From Chlorophyllum brunneum (Eukaryota > Basidiomycota > Agaricomycetes > Agaricales > Agaricaceae), in the NCBI GenBank assembly GCA_963576785.1, contig OY756142.1, positions 3,410,001 to 3,474,000 of the forward strand: a DNA stretch of 64,000 nucleotides, written 5' to 3'. This document shows, piece by piece, positions 47,601 to 59,020 of the stretch (position 1 is its first letter; the number at the start of each line of letters is the position of its first letter). The translations under genes were made by a program, and so were the position numbers. The notes beneath the pieces are model-generated. The model worked only from the letters and a program-made list of their open reading frames with translations, made no database searches and was not told the origin of the DNA.

Positions 47601-50600
47601 GTTCGTTTTTCTGTGATTTGTTATGGCTGGCTAGTGTTCATCTCACTCGTTGTGCGTGCAGTGGAAAGTCAGTCCCAATCCTATGGGGGTACGGTGATTT
47701 TGAGGATTATTCAAAGCTGATCTATCAACCCGCCGAGACCGCCCTGGCAGAAGGAGATTATATCATCGACCTGCTACTCGAAATTGGCGCGGAATTTAAT
47801 ATTGGAACTTATACTTCACGTGGGAGGTACACTAGGCCTGAAGACAAGAAAACGATTTTGGATTGGGTTATTCGCGTTCTTGATGTTGAATTACCGGAGA
47901 AGATCAAACAAAGCAAGATGGAACGTGAAGAACTTGACAAACTTTCCAAGAAGGTTTACACCCCTCTCGAAAAGATCAACACGTGGAAAGAACATTTCGG
48001 CGACTTTTGTGAACGTCATGCGGTTGTTTCGAACTATGATATGCGCAAGGAGTTGAATGCGAAGCAGTTGGAGGACTGTGAGAGGGCGCTACAGTATTTC
48101 CAACATGTTCGTACGACACTCGAGTCGATGGGCGCGAAGACTTGGAAAGAGTTTGATGGAGGTGTGAAGGAAGATCGGCCGGGGGTGCTCTTGGCTGCTA
48201 TTCCTGCTGGGGAAGAGGCTAACAAGGGCGATATGAAGCCGAGATACTTGTTGTTGTCGAAGACTTGGCGGAGGGACTGGGTACCGTTGGATCAATCTGA
48301 ACGTTATGATGAACTCTTCGAGGCGGCGTTTAGAGGTGACGATGTTAAGATTGAGAAACTTTGTGTGCCGGGTGATGGAGGAGAGGATGCGAATGTCTTG
48401 CCAGTGCAGATCACCGTTGAAGCGGTTAAACCAGAGGATCATGATACCAAGTTTGGTAAGGCTTTCAATGTCATCGTTTGGAATATGTATTGACCTGGGT
48501 GCAGGTCTGACCCCGCTTTGTGCTGCAATCGCCGGGAAAAGATGGGCGACGGCAAAACTCATTATGGGTATTGCTGCTGCGCAATATCACGACGAAGGCG
48601 ATAGCGATAAAGACAAGTTGCAGGCTTCTCTTTTCGACCTAGGTAAGCTATGCGTACGCTTTCAGGCTGGTATTAATGATTCTCTTAGTCGACGAATCGG
48701 ATGAAGATGTCGAAATGAGTGATGGCGATAGTTGTTATTCCGACGAAACCATCGAAGCTTCTCAACGCCAGACGAAGTTCGTCGATATAGCCAAGAAAAT
48801 ATCTCTTCGGACCAACATTCATCCCTCGGTCTTGCTCAGTACTTACGTTACATCCGTAATCGACGACGAAATCGTTGGTTCGACTCCGCTGATGAAAACG
48901 GTCAAGGAGAATAACTTTGAGGCCTTTATACACCTCTTCAATATCCAGGAATCTCTCGAAAAGAAGGAATATAATGATGAAGATCCGCTCTTAGGGACGA
49001 TTCTCCGAGCAGATAATCCCAAATTCCTTGATGAATTCATTCGTCGCACGGGAGTTGGTATCGATATCAACACTGTTCGTCAATCTGCAGGCGAAGATCT
49101 CCCTGTTGCGCTTAATGACCATAATCGACTTTACCTTGGTCTCAACATTCATGGCAAGAAACGCGCCGACCTCGCCCGTAAAGGTGACCCAAATGCCGAT
49201 CAGTATCAAGTTAGACATATACCTCTCGTTTGGAACGCTATTTCGCAAGGAGGGAAAACAATCCTTGAGTATCTTTCATCCGAGAAGCCACTTGCTGCGT
49301 ACAAGCATTTCGCGACGAACGGAGAGGGAGATAGAGCAGAATGGTTGAGGCATTCGAAGAATTTGGAGAGTTCTTTGAGTGGCTGGCTTGGATGGCAGGT
49401 CAATTCGCTTGGAGAGAGTCCCTTGGCGATGGCGGTTATGAAAAACCAGAAAGGCGTTTTGCCCGTGTTGTTTTCCAAGGCGGCGAAGATCATGGGACCG
49501 GCTTTGCATGCAAAGTGAGAGTAGTGCCTTTTACTAGTTGTTGTTTCTGAGTGCTGACTCTTGGATTTAGGATCAAATTCCTGGGATTCAATGCGTTGCT
49601 GCTTGCTGCAAAGACTAGTTGCGATAACGATATATTCGATTTCTTATTGAAGAAAGGTGTATCACCTTTAGAAACCGATACCCAGAACGGGCACGTAAAC
49701 TTTATTCGTCACATTGCATAGAAAATTGCTAACTAGACTGGGATAGATGGAACATATACCACTGGCTTTGCGTCAACAAAGCGAGTAAATCAATGGAGTA
49801 TCTTTTGGAACGACTCCCTCGCGAGATCAGTGAAGAATTGCTGGCACAAAGATCTAAGGGTAAACTTAGCACGGTACGTCAAGTTGCGAATGTCCTACTC
49901 TGCCGCCATTAATAAATCATTCAGCCCCTCCATTTGGCTGTCAAATCGGGTGGTATCCGGCTCGTCAAAGCCGTCCTCAGTTTCACAAAAGAAGGTCTTT
50001 TGATCCGCGACGCTCATGGTTTCACTCCCTTGCACCATGCCGTTCGATGTGGTTACCCGATTGTCACCCAGGATATACTCAATGTCATCCCAGAAGAAGG
50101 GTTATATCTCGAGAACGGTGTTGGCAAGACTCCGTATGAAGATGCACAGAAGCGTGCCATGAAGCCAACCACTCAACAGGCAGGCCGGTGCGATCCGAAG
50201 ACCCTCCAGAGTATTATGAATATCCAGTGGGATGTCGATACCCAAGCACAAGAACGTCGATTAAAAAATGTCATTGCGACTATGAACCGACTTGTTGGTG
50301 ATGGGATCATGGAAAAGGGTTCATCATTGGGCAATGCGTTCGAGAAATTCGTTTCTGCTACTGAAGGACGATTGGTGAAAATCAAAAATCGGGCCAAGGA
50401 AACAAAATCGGAGAATGACAACCCAAGTGATACGACGAATCCCATTGAGACTTTTGCAGCGGTGGCAAAGGGTGTTAGTGGTGCTGAAGCGAAGAGGACT
50501 CTCGTTCATGTCAGAGATGTCCAGCGATCTGTCGCGAGGAGCCTCAAAGATAACACTGGCGATGATGATTCCAGAGTTCAGGTTGGGGATGAACTCGAGG

Positions 50601-50680
50601 ACGAAGAAGATGAGGAGAGCAAAGAAAAGGCAAAGATGATGACGTTCCAACAGTTTGTTACGCCAAATGACAACCCATAG
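44602..50680 (+). CDS. Very large ankyrin-repeat protein with possible nucleotidyltransferase-like N-terminal domain
   Basis: A spliced gene of about 6 kb coding for well over 1,500 residues. The N-terminal domain has AAGGSVL near residue 138, then SSDVDLFLWG near residue 172, and FDIDAPCCAYDG about 75 residues later. This G-G-S plus D-x-D pattern recalls the nucleotidyltransferase fold, an inference only. From about 46440 on, ankyrin repeats appear (GRTALHLAILLKDEEIAKLL, GRTALHLAAQYGLDGL, LGYAVLYSTVSTVSVLLKHG, HGFTPLHHAVRCGYP). An extremely acidic Asp/Glu/Ser tract of about 90 residues (46780-47100) splits the repeats. The C-terminus is charged and ends near TFQQFVTPNDNP. The role may be protein-protein scaffolding; no pathway can be given. 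Confidence 0.85.
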
Positions 50681-51006
50681 TTGTAAGATGAATATGGACA
50701 ATTGGATTTAGTGTACAGAGATACTTTTGTGTAGGAGTGGAAATCAATTTTTACATTGCTGAAGCTGTAGGTCGTCCTCCGGGGTTTCACAACACGCGAG
50801 ATGGACACCGTGTCTCACGATATAAGTCGGTCGCAAGGAGAGAACAAGTTCGTATCTGTATTATTACCATCTCGGTGTCCTAGTCATACCCCGCTAGAGA
50901 TCTAGAGGCCTTGCCAGCAGGTCGAATGACCCCCTGGATTCTGTAGTTTCAACATAAATTCACGAGAAATAATACATTTTGGTGGAAATCGGAGGCACCG
51001 AGGCTG
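50681..51006. other. Intergenic spacer between convergent genes
   Basis: About 325 bases between the ankyrin gene (plus) and RSA3 (minus), presumably 3' UTRs. Nothing else was seen. Confidence 0.5.
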
Positions 51007-51656
51007 CTATTCCCCCATTACTACGTCCATTTCTGTTGTGTCGCCGTGTGTCTTGGACGAAAATACATCCGCACCTGATGCCAGTGAATCTATCAGGAGT
51101 GCGAGACGCCCAGTTCCAAGATTAGGTTCCTGGAGGAACATGAGTAAAAGGACCTTTTCGAAAAAAAATATTATACCTTTCGCAGTTCCTCGAGATCGTC
51201 ACGGAATCCATCAGCAACGGATGTCATCCAAAATTTTCTAAACTTCTCCTTCATTTCTCTTTCTTTTTCTTCTGCACTTGGATCCCCTCTTGGAGGTAAG
51301 AATGAAGGAATTTCTGTAGGAGGTGGGGAAGGTGATGGTGACCGACGTGGTTTTGCGGGTTTTTGAGGTGAGATGGATTCAGTCGCGGGTGTGGTCGTTG
51401 GTTTAGGAGCTACTGAGCTCGAAGCTGAACTCGAACTAGAATCTGAGGACTCTGAATCCGAATCTGAGTCTGACGGTGAGTCTTCCGCTGGTTGGGTCAC
51501 TTTTGGCAGAGTTGTTCTGATGATTTTTGGGGACGAGTCATCCTCAGAGGAAGACGAATCAGAGCTTGAGGACGAGCTGGAAGACGACGCTGCACGTCTT
51601 TTCCGTTTTCTTGTCCGTTTTCTGGGTGCGGAATTTGTTGCTTTGGTTGGGGGCAT
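51007..51656 (-). CDS. RSA3: Ribosome assembly protein 3
   Basis: Rsa3 is a small nucleolar/nuclear factor needed for 60S ribosomal subunit maturation. The N-terminus is basic, followed by long runs of Ser and Asp/Glu. The conserved C-terminal domain follows: REMKEKFRKFWMTSVADGF, then DDLEELRK. An intron of about 45 bases (near 51130-51172) leads to EPNLGTGRLALLIDSLASGA, the second half of the Rsa3 domain, and the stop at 51007. The spliced length, about 200 residues, fits the family. It is transcribed divergently from ADE2 with only 128 bases between start codons. Confidence 0.85.
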
Positions 51657-51784
51657 GGGTGTGTATGGACGCAGGTCTGTGAAAATCGGTGAGACGTTGG
51701 TGATTGGAACCCTAACCCCGAACTAGGGTCCTGACCACAATTTTCTGTCCTGATCAGATTCGTCCTTGATCACCGACCACCACC
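51657..51784. promoter_or_regulatory. Shared bidirectional promoter RSA3-ADE2
   Basis: Only 128 bases separate the two start codons, which face away from each other. It must contain both core promoters and 5' leaders. No clear TATA box was seen. Confidence 0.6.
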
Positions 51785-53743
51785 ATGTCGAGCAAAGTCG
51801 TTGGGATCCTTGGTATGCGTACGTCTTGGTCACTCTGGAGTGGTGTTATCTGACCTCTAAATCATAGAATTATCTTGTCAATCTATAGTAATTTTGTCCG
51901 ACGTTCTGACATAGGGGGCGGTCAACTTGGTCGTATGCTCGCCGCATCGGCCTCGCTTTTAAATGTCAAAATCGTCATCTTGGACTCTGGAGAACATGCA
52001 CCGGCGAAACAAGTCCTTGCACCACCCACTTCCCACTTATCTCATATCGATGGCTCTTTCGCCGACCCTGCCAAGATTAGGGAACTAGCCTCAAAAGTTG
52101 ACGTCTTGACGGTTGAAATAGAACATGTTGATGCCGATGCTCTTCAAGAAATCCAGGCATCCACGAAAGTAGAAATCCATCCCAGCCCTTCGACCATTAA
52201 AATTATCCAGGACAAGTTCAGACAGAAGGAGCACCTGTCCGCTCATGGCTCCCCCGTTTCTCAGTTCGTTAGTGTTGAGAGCACACTCGAATCTGTTCGT
52301 GCTGCAGGGGACAAGCTCGGGTATCCCCTTATGCTCAAGAGCCGGACGCTAGCTTATGATGGTCGAGGTAACTTCGTCGTACCGGATGCGCCTCGTGCGG
52401 AGGAAGCGATCACCGCGCTTGGAGGACGATCTCTCTATGCAGAGAAGTGGGTGCCATTCGTGAAAGAAATTGCGGTCATGGTGGTACGCACTACGAGTGG
52501 AGGTGTTGTCTCGTATCCCGTGGTCGAGACTGTTCATAAGGACAATATCTGTCATCTTGTATTTGCACCCCTGAGGGGTAGAGACGCAAGTTTGGAAAGT
52601 CGAGCAAGGAGGGTTGCGGAAGGAGCTATCAGGTCTCTACCGGGCGCTGGTATCTTTGGGGTAGAAATGTTCTTAATGGCGAATGGTACGTGTCCTCATT
52701 ATCAAGACGATGTCATCGTACAAATCCATCTCAAAAGGTGACATCTTTATTAACGAAATTGCTCCTCGTCCTCACAATTCGGGTCATTATACAATTGAGG
52801 CCTGTGAAACCTCTCAGTATGAAAATCACCTACGTGCCATCCTCTCGCTACCTCTGGGATCCACCTCCTTGAAGGTCCCATCTACCGTTATGCTCAACCT
52901 TATCGGACACTCACCATCCATGAAAGAGATCGAAGATACCGTGCAGATCGCACTGACTGTCCCGGGTGCTACTGTTCATCTCTACGGAAAAGGTGAATGT
53001 CGCAAGGGTCGCAAAATGGGACACGTCACTATTGTCGCAGATTCAGACGCGGAGCTCCGAACTCGCCTACGACCTCTACTTCAATCTCTTCCTTCATCAA
53101 CTCCGGATGAAATTGAGGTTCACGCTCCTGAGCCTCAAGTCCCCGGTTCAGGTTTCTCGAGTCATAACCCACTCGTTGGAATTATAATGGGTTCCGACTC
53201 GGACTTACCTGTGATGTTACCTGCTGCAAGGATCCTTGATCAGTTCAAAGTTCCTTATGAACTTTCTATAGTGTCTGCTCACCGGACACCTGATCGTCTC
53301 GTTGAGTATGCAAGGTCTGCGACTACGAGGGGTTTGAGGGCGATCATTGCGGGAGCTGGCGGCGCAGCACATCTCCCGGGTATGGTCGCTGCTATGACAC
53401 CGTTGCCAGTTATTGGTGTCCCTGTGAAGGGCAGTACGTTGGATGGAATTGATTCGCTCCACAGTATCGTTCAAATGCCTGTAAGTTGCCAGTATTGTTT
53501 CCGTGCGGTGAAAACTGATATGACATCGCCATGCGCCAATAGCGAGGAATACCCGTCGCGACTGTTGCAATTAACAATGGTGTTAACGCGGGACTCTTGG
53601 CAGTCAGGATACTATCTGCTGGCTTGCCGGCGTTGATTAGCGCGATGGAGGAATATATGAAGTCGATGGAAAAGGAAGTGCTTGGAAAAGTTGAGAAGCT
53701 GGAAGAGGTAGGATGGGAGCAATACCAGGTGAAGCGAGCCTGA
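51785..53743 (+). CDS. ADE2: Phosphoribosylaminoimidazole carboxylase
   Basis: Carboxylates AIR to CAIR in purine synthesis. It is the fungal bifunctional form: an N-terminal PurK-type ATP-grasp domain and a C-terminal PurE-type domain. PurK motifs are [48 protein letters not shown] and [14 protein letters not shown]. PurE motifs are [35 protein letters not shown] and ATVAINNG. The first exon is 28 bases from ATG 51785. A second intron lies after MAN (near 52686-52737), and a third in the PurE domain (near 53480-53541). The stop is 53741-53743. All expected catalytic blocks are intact. Confidence 0.96.
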
Positions 53744-55794
53744 TCTATGAATTAATTTAACACGTATTCCAGGGTGTGCCCATCGAATAGAAGGGTTGCG
53801 CCTCAGCTCCTGTTGGTATTGTGTATTGCCCCACACGGTTCAGCGCAACAATACTACGGATCATCGTGGGTCTGTGAATTCGGCGAAGAAGTTCGCGAAG
53901 GCGGCTGTACGGTCCTGGGATATGCCTTGGCGGAAAGGCGGCATAGGCAGCTGACGAACCTTTAGACCCAGCGATGAAAACCGACGATTGTGAAATGACT
54001 GCGCTCGAGCATGTTGTAAAACAAAAGCAAGGGAGGTCAGGTAAAATCGCGCCGCTAGGCAGGAGCGACTGCTGCGGCGGCCCGGTTAAGTGGTCGTGTG
54101 GAGCCCACGGTCACGATGGAAAACGCGAGTAATGATTCTCAACTTTCCGCGACGCGCACAAGCGAAGCAATCGTGATGCTTCTTTGACCTGTCAGTGCGG
54201 AGAAACTGAGCCATCAGTTCAATAAATATTTGTTCTGAAATACCCCGTTTTCATGTTACCGGTTCCGTGCGGGGTATTGGATGGTATTAGGATAATGTCC
54301 GATTCTCTCAGTTTGGAAAGTGCGTAGTCATCTGGAGGTAATGATCGCAGTCAAGCGTGAGTCTGGAAGGCGGCAGCCGGTGGGTAACTGCACCTTCGAT
54401 GAAGCTGTAACCGCCGGTTTCATGATGATGTGACACTGAAAATCTCGGGAAAACGCATGATAAGTATTTCGAGCATGCGTTCATCGACATGTATCCTGCA
54501 TAATGGCTTTGCCACTGCTCTCAATGACGTGAGTTCTATGTTCAGGGAGCAATTCCGAGGTAGGCCCACACCTTCGAACGCTCAGATTCAGGGTGTATTT
54601 CTAGTAAAAATACCCAAAAACACTCTTCCATAGGTTCACAGTGCCGTTTGAATGAGTCTGAGCTCGGTCTTTTTACTCGTCGTCCGTACCTGGATATAAT
54701 GAGCACCCTAAAATAGAACGACCCTATTTTTGCCATTAAGTTATGTAACGCATGGAACTAGACAACAGAAACACACAGAGCGTTGGTAGCAGTGCAGATG
54801 ACCTTGTGACTTCCTTCTCTACCACGACTCTGCTGGATCATCCTCGGTTTCGCCAATCTCAGGCCTCTATAGGAAACTCCAAGGACCGAATTTCTGCATT
54901 GCATGAGCTCAAACTTTCGCGGCGTTTCAGTCTTCAGAGTTCTATCATCGAGGGTTTATCCCTTCTGCCGAGCAACTTGTGCATCACCCCACTCTGTCTT
55001 GGACATTTGAGCGGGTCCCCGGAGAGCAAAGGAAAGAGCGGCCCGCTCACTGCCCGGCCCTCCTTGTCATACCACAGTGTGGGTGTTGATGAAACTGTAC
55101 CCAAAGACGCGGGTTGGATAGTTCTGATCATTCGTTTCGAAAGAACGGCGGATCAGCTACTCGTCGAATGACAAGTGGCAATATTCCATTCGCTCTATTA
55201 TGAGGAACGACCAACACGTCTCTTTCCACGTCGGATCCAGTCTAATTTCCTCTGGGGTCTCGCGATGACCTGGCCAAGCACTTTCTAATGAAGGGATATA
55301 GACATATTTTCCCTACACCCCTTACGGCGCTTGCGGAGGTATGCTTCTTGCAGAAGTCTAATTTCTCCGTGATTCCCCAGCGGTAGTGGAGAAGCACCTC
55401 ACATGACGGAATTATAGTGGGAACGCCGGTCACCACTCGGGTGGTAGTGATCCTCATTGATCATCGCTCATAACGGCCCTGTTCCTCCATGCGTAGGAGA
55501 TTTCGTTGTTTATGGGATACGATGAAATATCGAGGAGGACCGTGTAGGACCGGGCGGTCCGTTTGGTTATTTCGAGGGGCTGATCTCCTCGCCGGCTCCT
55601 AGATCTTTCGCTCAGAAGCTGTCAGTGAGAACATCATAGTGTATTGAGCTCACCGAGGGTTAGCCGGTTGCACTTTTGTGTTGATATTCCTGCTCTGGTT
55701 ATGTGCTACGTGGATGGTATAAAAGAAGGTCGTTGAGGTTGTGGTTGGACTCAGAACTCGTTCGAGATCTTTTCCTGCTTTTCCCTGCTCAATC
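53744..55794. other. Gene-poor region upstream of pectate lyase
   Basis: About 2 kb. The 139-codon frame at 54752-55171 shows no domain, signal peptide or splice-linked extension and I do not call it. The region just before 55795 should contain the pectate lyase promoter; a tataaaag block near 55718 is a good TATA candidate. Confidence 0.5.
55716..55724 (+). promoter_or_regulatory. TATA box of the pectate lyase gene
   Basis: The sequence gtataaaaga lies about 75 bases upstream of the start codon, a normal distance for a fungal TATA box. Confidence 0.5.
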
Positions 55795-57060
55795 ATGAGG
55801 TTCCTCGCTTCCGTCGTTGCCTTCGCTGCCATCCGCCTCGCCTCGGTAAATATCACTCCATGATTGCCCTGGACATCGCTGACTGTCCTTCGTGTAAAGG
55901 CTGGTGCCATTGAAAAACGTGCATCGGTTAACGATGTTGCCTCTGTTGGTTATGCTACTCTTAACGGAGGGTATGTCACTACACAGGAATTTTTGATTCC
56001 ATCACTGACATCAATTGTAGAACCACCGGTGGCTCTGGTGGATCCCAAACCACTGTGTCCACTCTCGATGCCCTCACCGCCGCTGTCAGTGGCGACTCCA
56101 AGAAGATTGTGCTCATCGAAGGTTCGCTTCTTCTATCCAGGATTTTAATAACTTTACTAAGACTTCCATAGGCACGATCACTGGTGACGCTGTGGTGAAG
56201 GTTGGCTCCAACACATCCGTCATCGGAAAGTCTGGATCCGGTAAGTGCCATTGTCGCAATGTCTATAGGGTCACGAACGCTCACGAACGTTTCTAGCCCT
56301 CAACGGTATCGGTCTCCGTGTTCTCGAGGAGAGCAACGTTATTCTCCGTAACGTCAAGATCTCCAAGGTTCTTGCCTCAGCTGGTGATGCCATTGGTATC
56401 CAATCCGCTCACCAAGTCTGGGTCGACCACGCCGACCTTTCCAGCGACAGGGACCACGACAAGGACTTGTGAGACTGACCACTTTTATTTCATCTCTTTT
56501 ACTGAATCGCTATTTTTTTTTAGCTACGATGGTCTCCTTGACATCACCCACGGATGCACTGGCGTCACCGTCACCAACAGCAAACTCTACAACCACTGGA
56601 AGGCTTCTCTCGTCGGCCACTCCGACAACAATGGTGCTGAGGATGTCGCCATTACCGTTACCTACGCCAACAACTACTGGAACAACCTTAACTCTCGCAC
56701 ACCTTCCTTCCGCTTCGGTCACGGCCACATCTTCAACAACGTCTTCGACGACAACAACGACGGTATTAACACTCGTGATGGTGCTCAGCTCCTTGTTGAG
56801 AACAACGTCTGGACCGGTGCGTACTTGACTTAGCACAATGTTTGGGCAGTAGGCTGATTCGGCTCTTTGCAGGCACTGACAAGCCCCTCTACGAGACTGA
56901 CGAGGGCTTCGCTGTTGCCCGCGGCAATGACTTCGGTGGTGCTGAGAACACTGCTCCCGTTGGCGACTTCACCCAGGCTCCCTACTCCTACAACCTCATT
57001 TCCACCAGCAGCGTTCGCTCTGCTGTCGTTGGCAGTGCTGGCCAGACCTTGAGCTTCTAG
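55795..57060 (+). CDS. Secreted pectate lyase, PL1 family
   Basis: Cleaves pectate by beta-elimination outside the cell, loosening plant cell walls. It starts with a signal peptide (MRFLASVVAFAAIRLASA) and a likely KR processing site. The right-handed beta-helix part includes KIVLIEGTITG, SVIGKSGSALNG, NVKISKVLASAGDAI, VWVDHADLSSDRD and DGLLDITHGCTGVTVT, the calcium-binding Asp region. NSRTPSFRFGHGHIFNN includes the catalytic Arg. The end, SAGQTLSF, is typical of fungal members. Five introns of about 50-65 bases are needed. The mature length, about 300 residues, is normal for PL1. Confidence 0.93.
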
Positions 57061-57399
57061 ATTTCTAATTAGCTTGACTATGTCAAGGTCTAGATTTGAA
57101 CCTCATGTAAATAGCTTGTTATCTTCCTTCACAAAATTTGACTGCCATTTCTCGTATTATGATCCGGTTCGATGATAGACTGCGGCTTGGGCTGGTTACA
57201 AATAAGAACAGAACTACTAAACCAGGGCGTGGGAGGACATGTGCTCTCTTACCAACAGGTACCACTTCTTTTTTGAGTAAGGGGATGGGGTAGTGGCTCC
57301 GTATTGACGCCGACTCGACCCCACACAACTCGAAGGACCCTCACACACGACCACGACTCCTGTTTGAGCGTTTGCGTGGATTATTATCACTGAACAAAG
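57061..57399. other. Spacer between pectate lyase and hydrolase genes
   Basis: About 340 bases without a recognisable feature; presumably 3' UTR and promoter. Confidence 0.5.
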
Positions 57400-58781
57400 A
57401 TGGAGTTGTTGGAAGAAGCTGTAACACTGCCACCGGATACGTCGGCTATGGATGGGAATGGGGAGGGATATCCTTTGTATGTCACTGCGAAGAGATATTT
57501 TGTGAAGGAGATTGGGGGGATTGAAGGAGATGCGGATGCAGTGACGTTGTTGGTGTTGCATTCGACGAGTTTTCATAAGGAGACGTGGGAGCCTATGTTG
57601 GAAGCGCTCTTTGAGGCTATCGCCACCAATGGTGCTGGGAAGGTGAGGATTCAGGAGGTTTGGGCGGTGGATTGTCCGAATCATGGATATGCGGGTGTAT
57701 TGAATCGGGAAGTTTTGGAACGAGGTGAATTTTCTAATAAAGGTGAGTTCTATCCGGTGTTCTGCCTAAAGCTTAGAAGTAAGTGATACTAATCGGTTCT
57801 TGTAGTTAGCTGCGAGGGTTATGCAGTAGCGATACATCGATTCTTGGTTAATGCCCCAAAGGCATTTGGTGTTGATTTCGGAAGGAAGAGACTTGTTGGA
57901 TTGGGACATTCGTTAGGGGCGAATGCGTTGTGAGTGTATTTTCCCTACATCATCGGGAAATCGGGAAATGGCATCGGGTTGACATCATGTTCCCAGATTG
58001 CTTTTACAGGGGTTGAAACCGGTGTTTCCGTTTTTATCGTTAATCATCGTTGAACCTATGGTCAGCCCTGGAGATGATGGACCCTTGGCAAAGCTGAGAG
58101 CGAGACTTGTTGATGCTGCGAAACGAAGGGTTTCTGAGTGGCCGGATAGGGAAACGGCGTTTTGTTCGTTGAAAACTAATCCGCGCACGGCGAGATGGGA
58201 TGAGAGAGTGCTCAAGGCTTTTGTGGTCTGTATTTGAAGGGTTTATTGGGGTTGGGGTTACTGACTTTGGTTTATTAGAACCATGCGATTGTGAAATCCC
58301 CTTTGTCTGAGACTGTGTACTTGGCTTGTAGTCGCGAACAAGAACAAGTAGGTATTTGCTATCTCTACTTCGTGAATGTGCTCATCTTTGTGCAGGCGAT
58401 GTATCTTGATATCCCAGGTGCCACAAAACCAGTCGAGGAGCTGACGAGGCTATGCTCTTTCCTTCCAATTCACTTAATAATTGGTTTACTAAACGACTTT
58501 ATGTATGTATTTTTATCCCTTCTTCTAAGAGGTATCTCATGAACTCTGGAACGACCAGCCCGAGAACAGTCCATGAAGATCTACTTGATCCGGAATCTGG
58601 CAGAAAGTTCGCCAGTGTGACGAAAATACCAGGCGTCGGTCACCTAGTCTGTGTTTTTATCTGCTCTTGTGAGCCCTACTCACTATGTAGCCCATAGATA
58701 CCTCAGGAGATACCCAACAAGCTGGGTATACTCGTTCATGAACTATTGAGCTTGATCATTGAACGATCTGCCAAATTATAA
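57400..58781 (+). CDS. Alpha/beta hydrolase-fold protein
   Basis: A serine hydrolase or esterase of unknown substrate. Motifs in order: TLLVLHSTSFHKETWEP after beta strand 3, VWAVDCPNHGYAG, the nucleophile elbow GLGHSLGAN near 57905 (Ser in G-H-S-L-G), LLLQGLKPVFPFLSLIIVEP, and near the end FASVTKIPGVGHL, which carries the likely catalytic His. Introns of about 50 bases occur near 57742, 57930, 58225, 58345 and 58650. Around 58480-58530 the frame passes from IHLIIGLLNDFM to RYLMNSGTT, and I find no normal-sized intron that joins them. This may be a frame error, a decayed exon or unusual splicing. The stop is 58779-58781, provided the last exon is used. Confidence 0.7.
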
Positions 58782-59020
58782 GGGACTTTCCCGCAACCGT
58801 GCTCTATCTATGTGTGTAATAGTGGACTACGGACCGTGTCTACCTCTGGATTCTGGAAGGTGCTACACGGATAATTAGTGCCAATTAGTAACTAGGTTCT
58901 GGTAATTACGTGTTGTTTGTATTTATGTACATTTTCGACGTCCGGGACCAAAGCTCGGCTCGGAATGAATGCTTTCATTCGTCTTCAATCGCCTGCAGCA
59001 CACACCTCTCTTCTACCACC
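58782..59020. other. Short intergenic region
   Basis: Nothing recognised. It should contain the promoter of the HD-domain gene that starts at 59021. Confidence 0.4.

Noticed and set aside
54752..55171. 139-codon plus-strand frame before pectate lyase
   Set aside because: No domain or signal peptide and no support from neighbouring exons.
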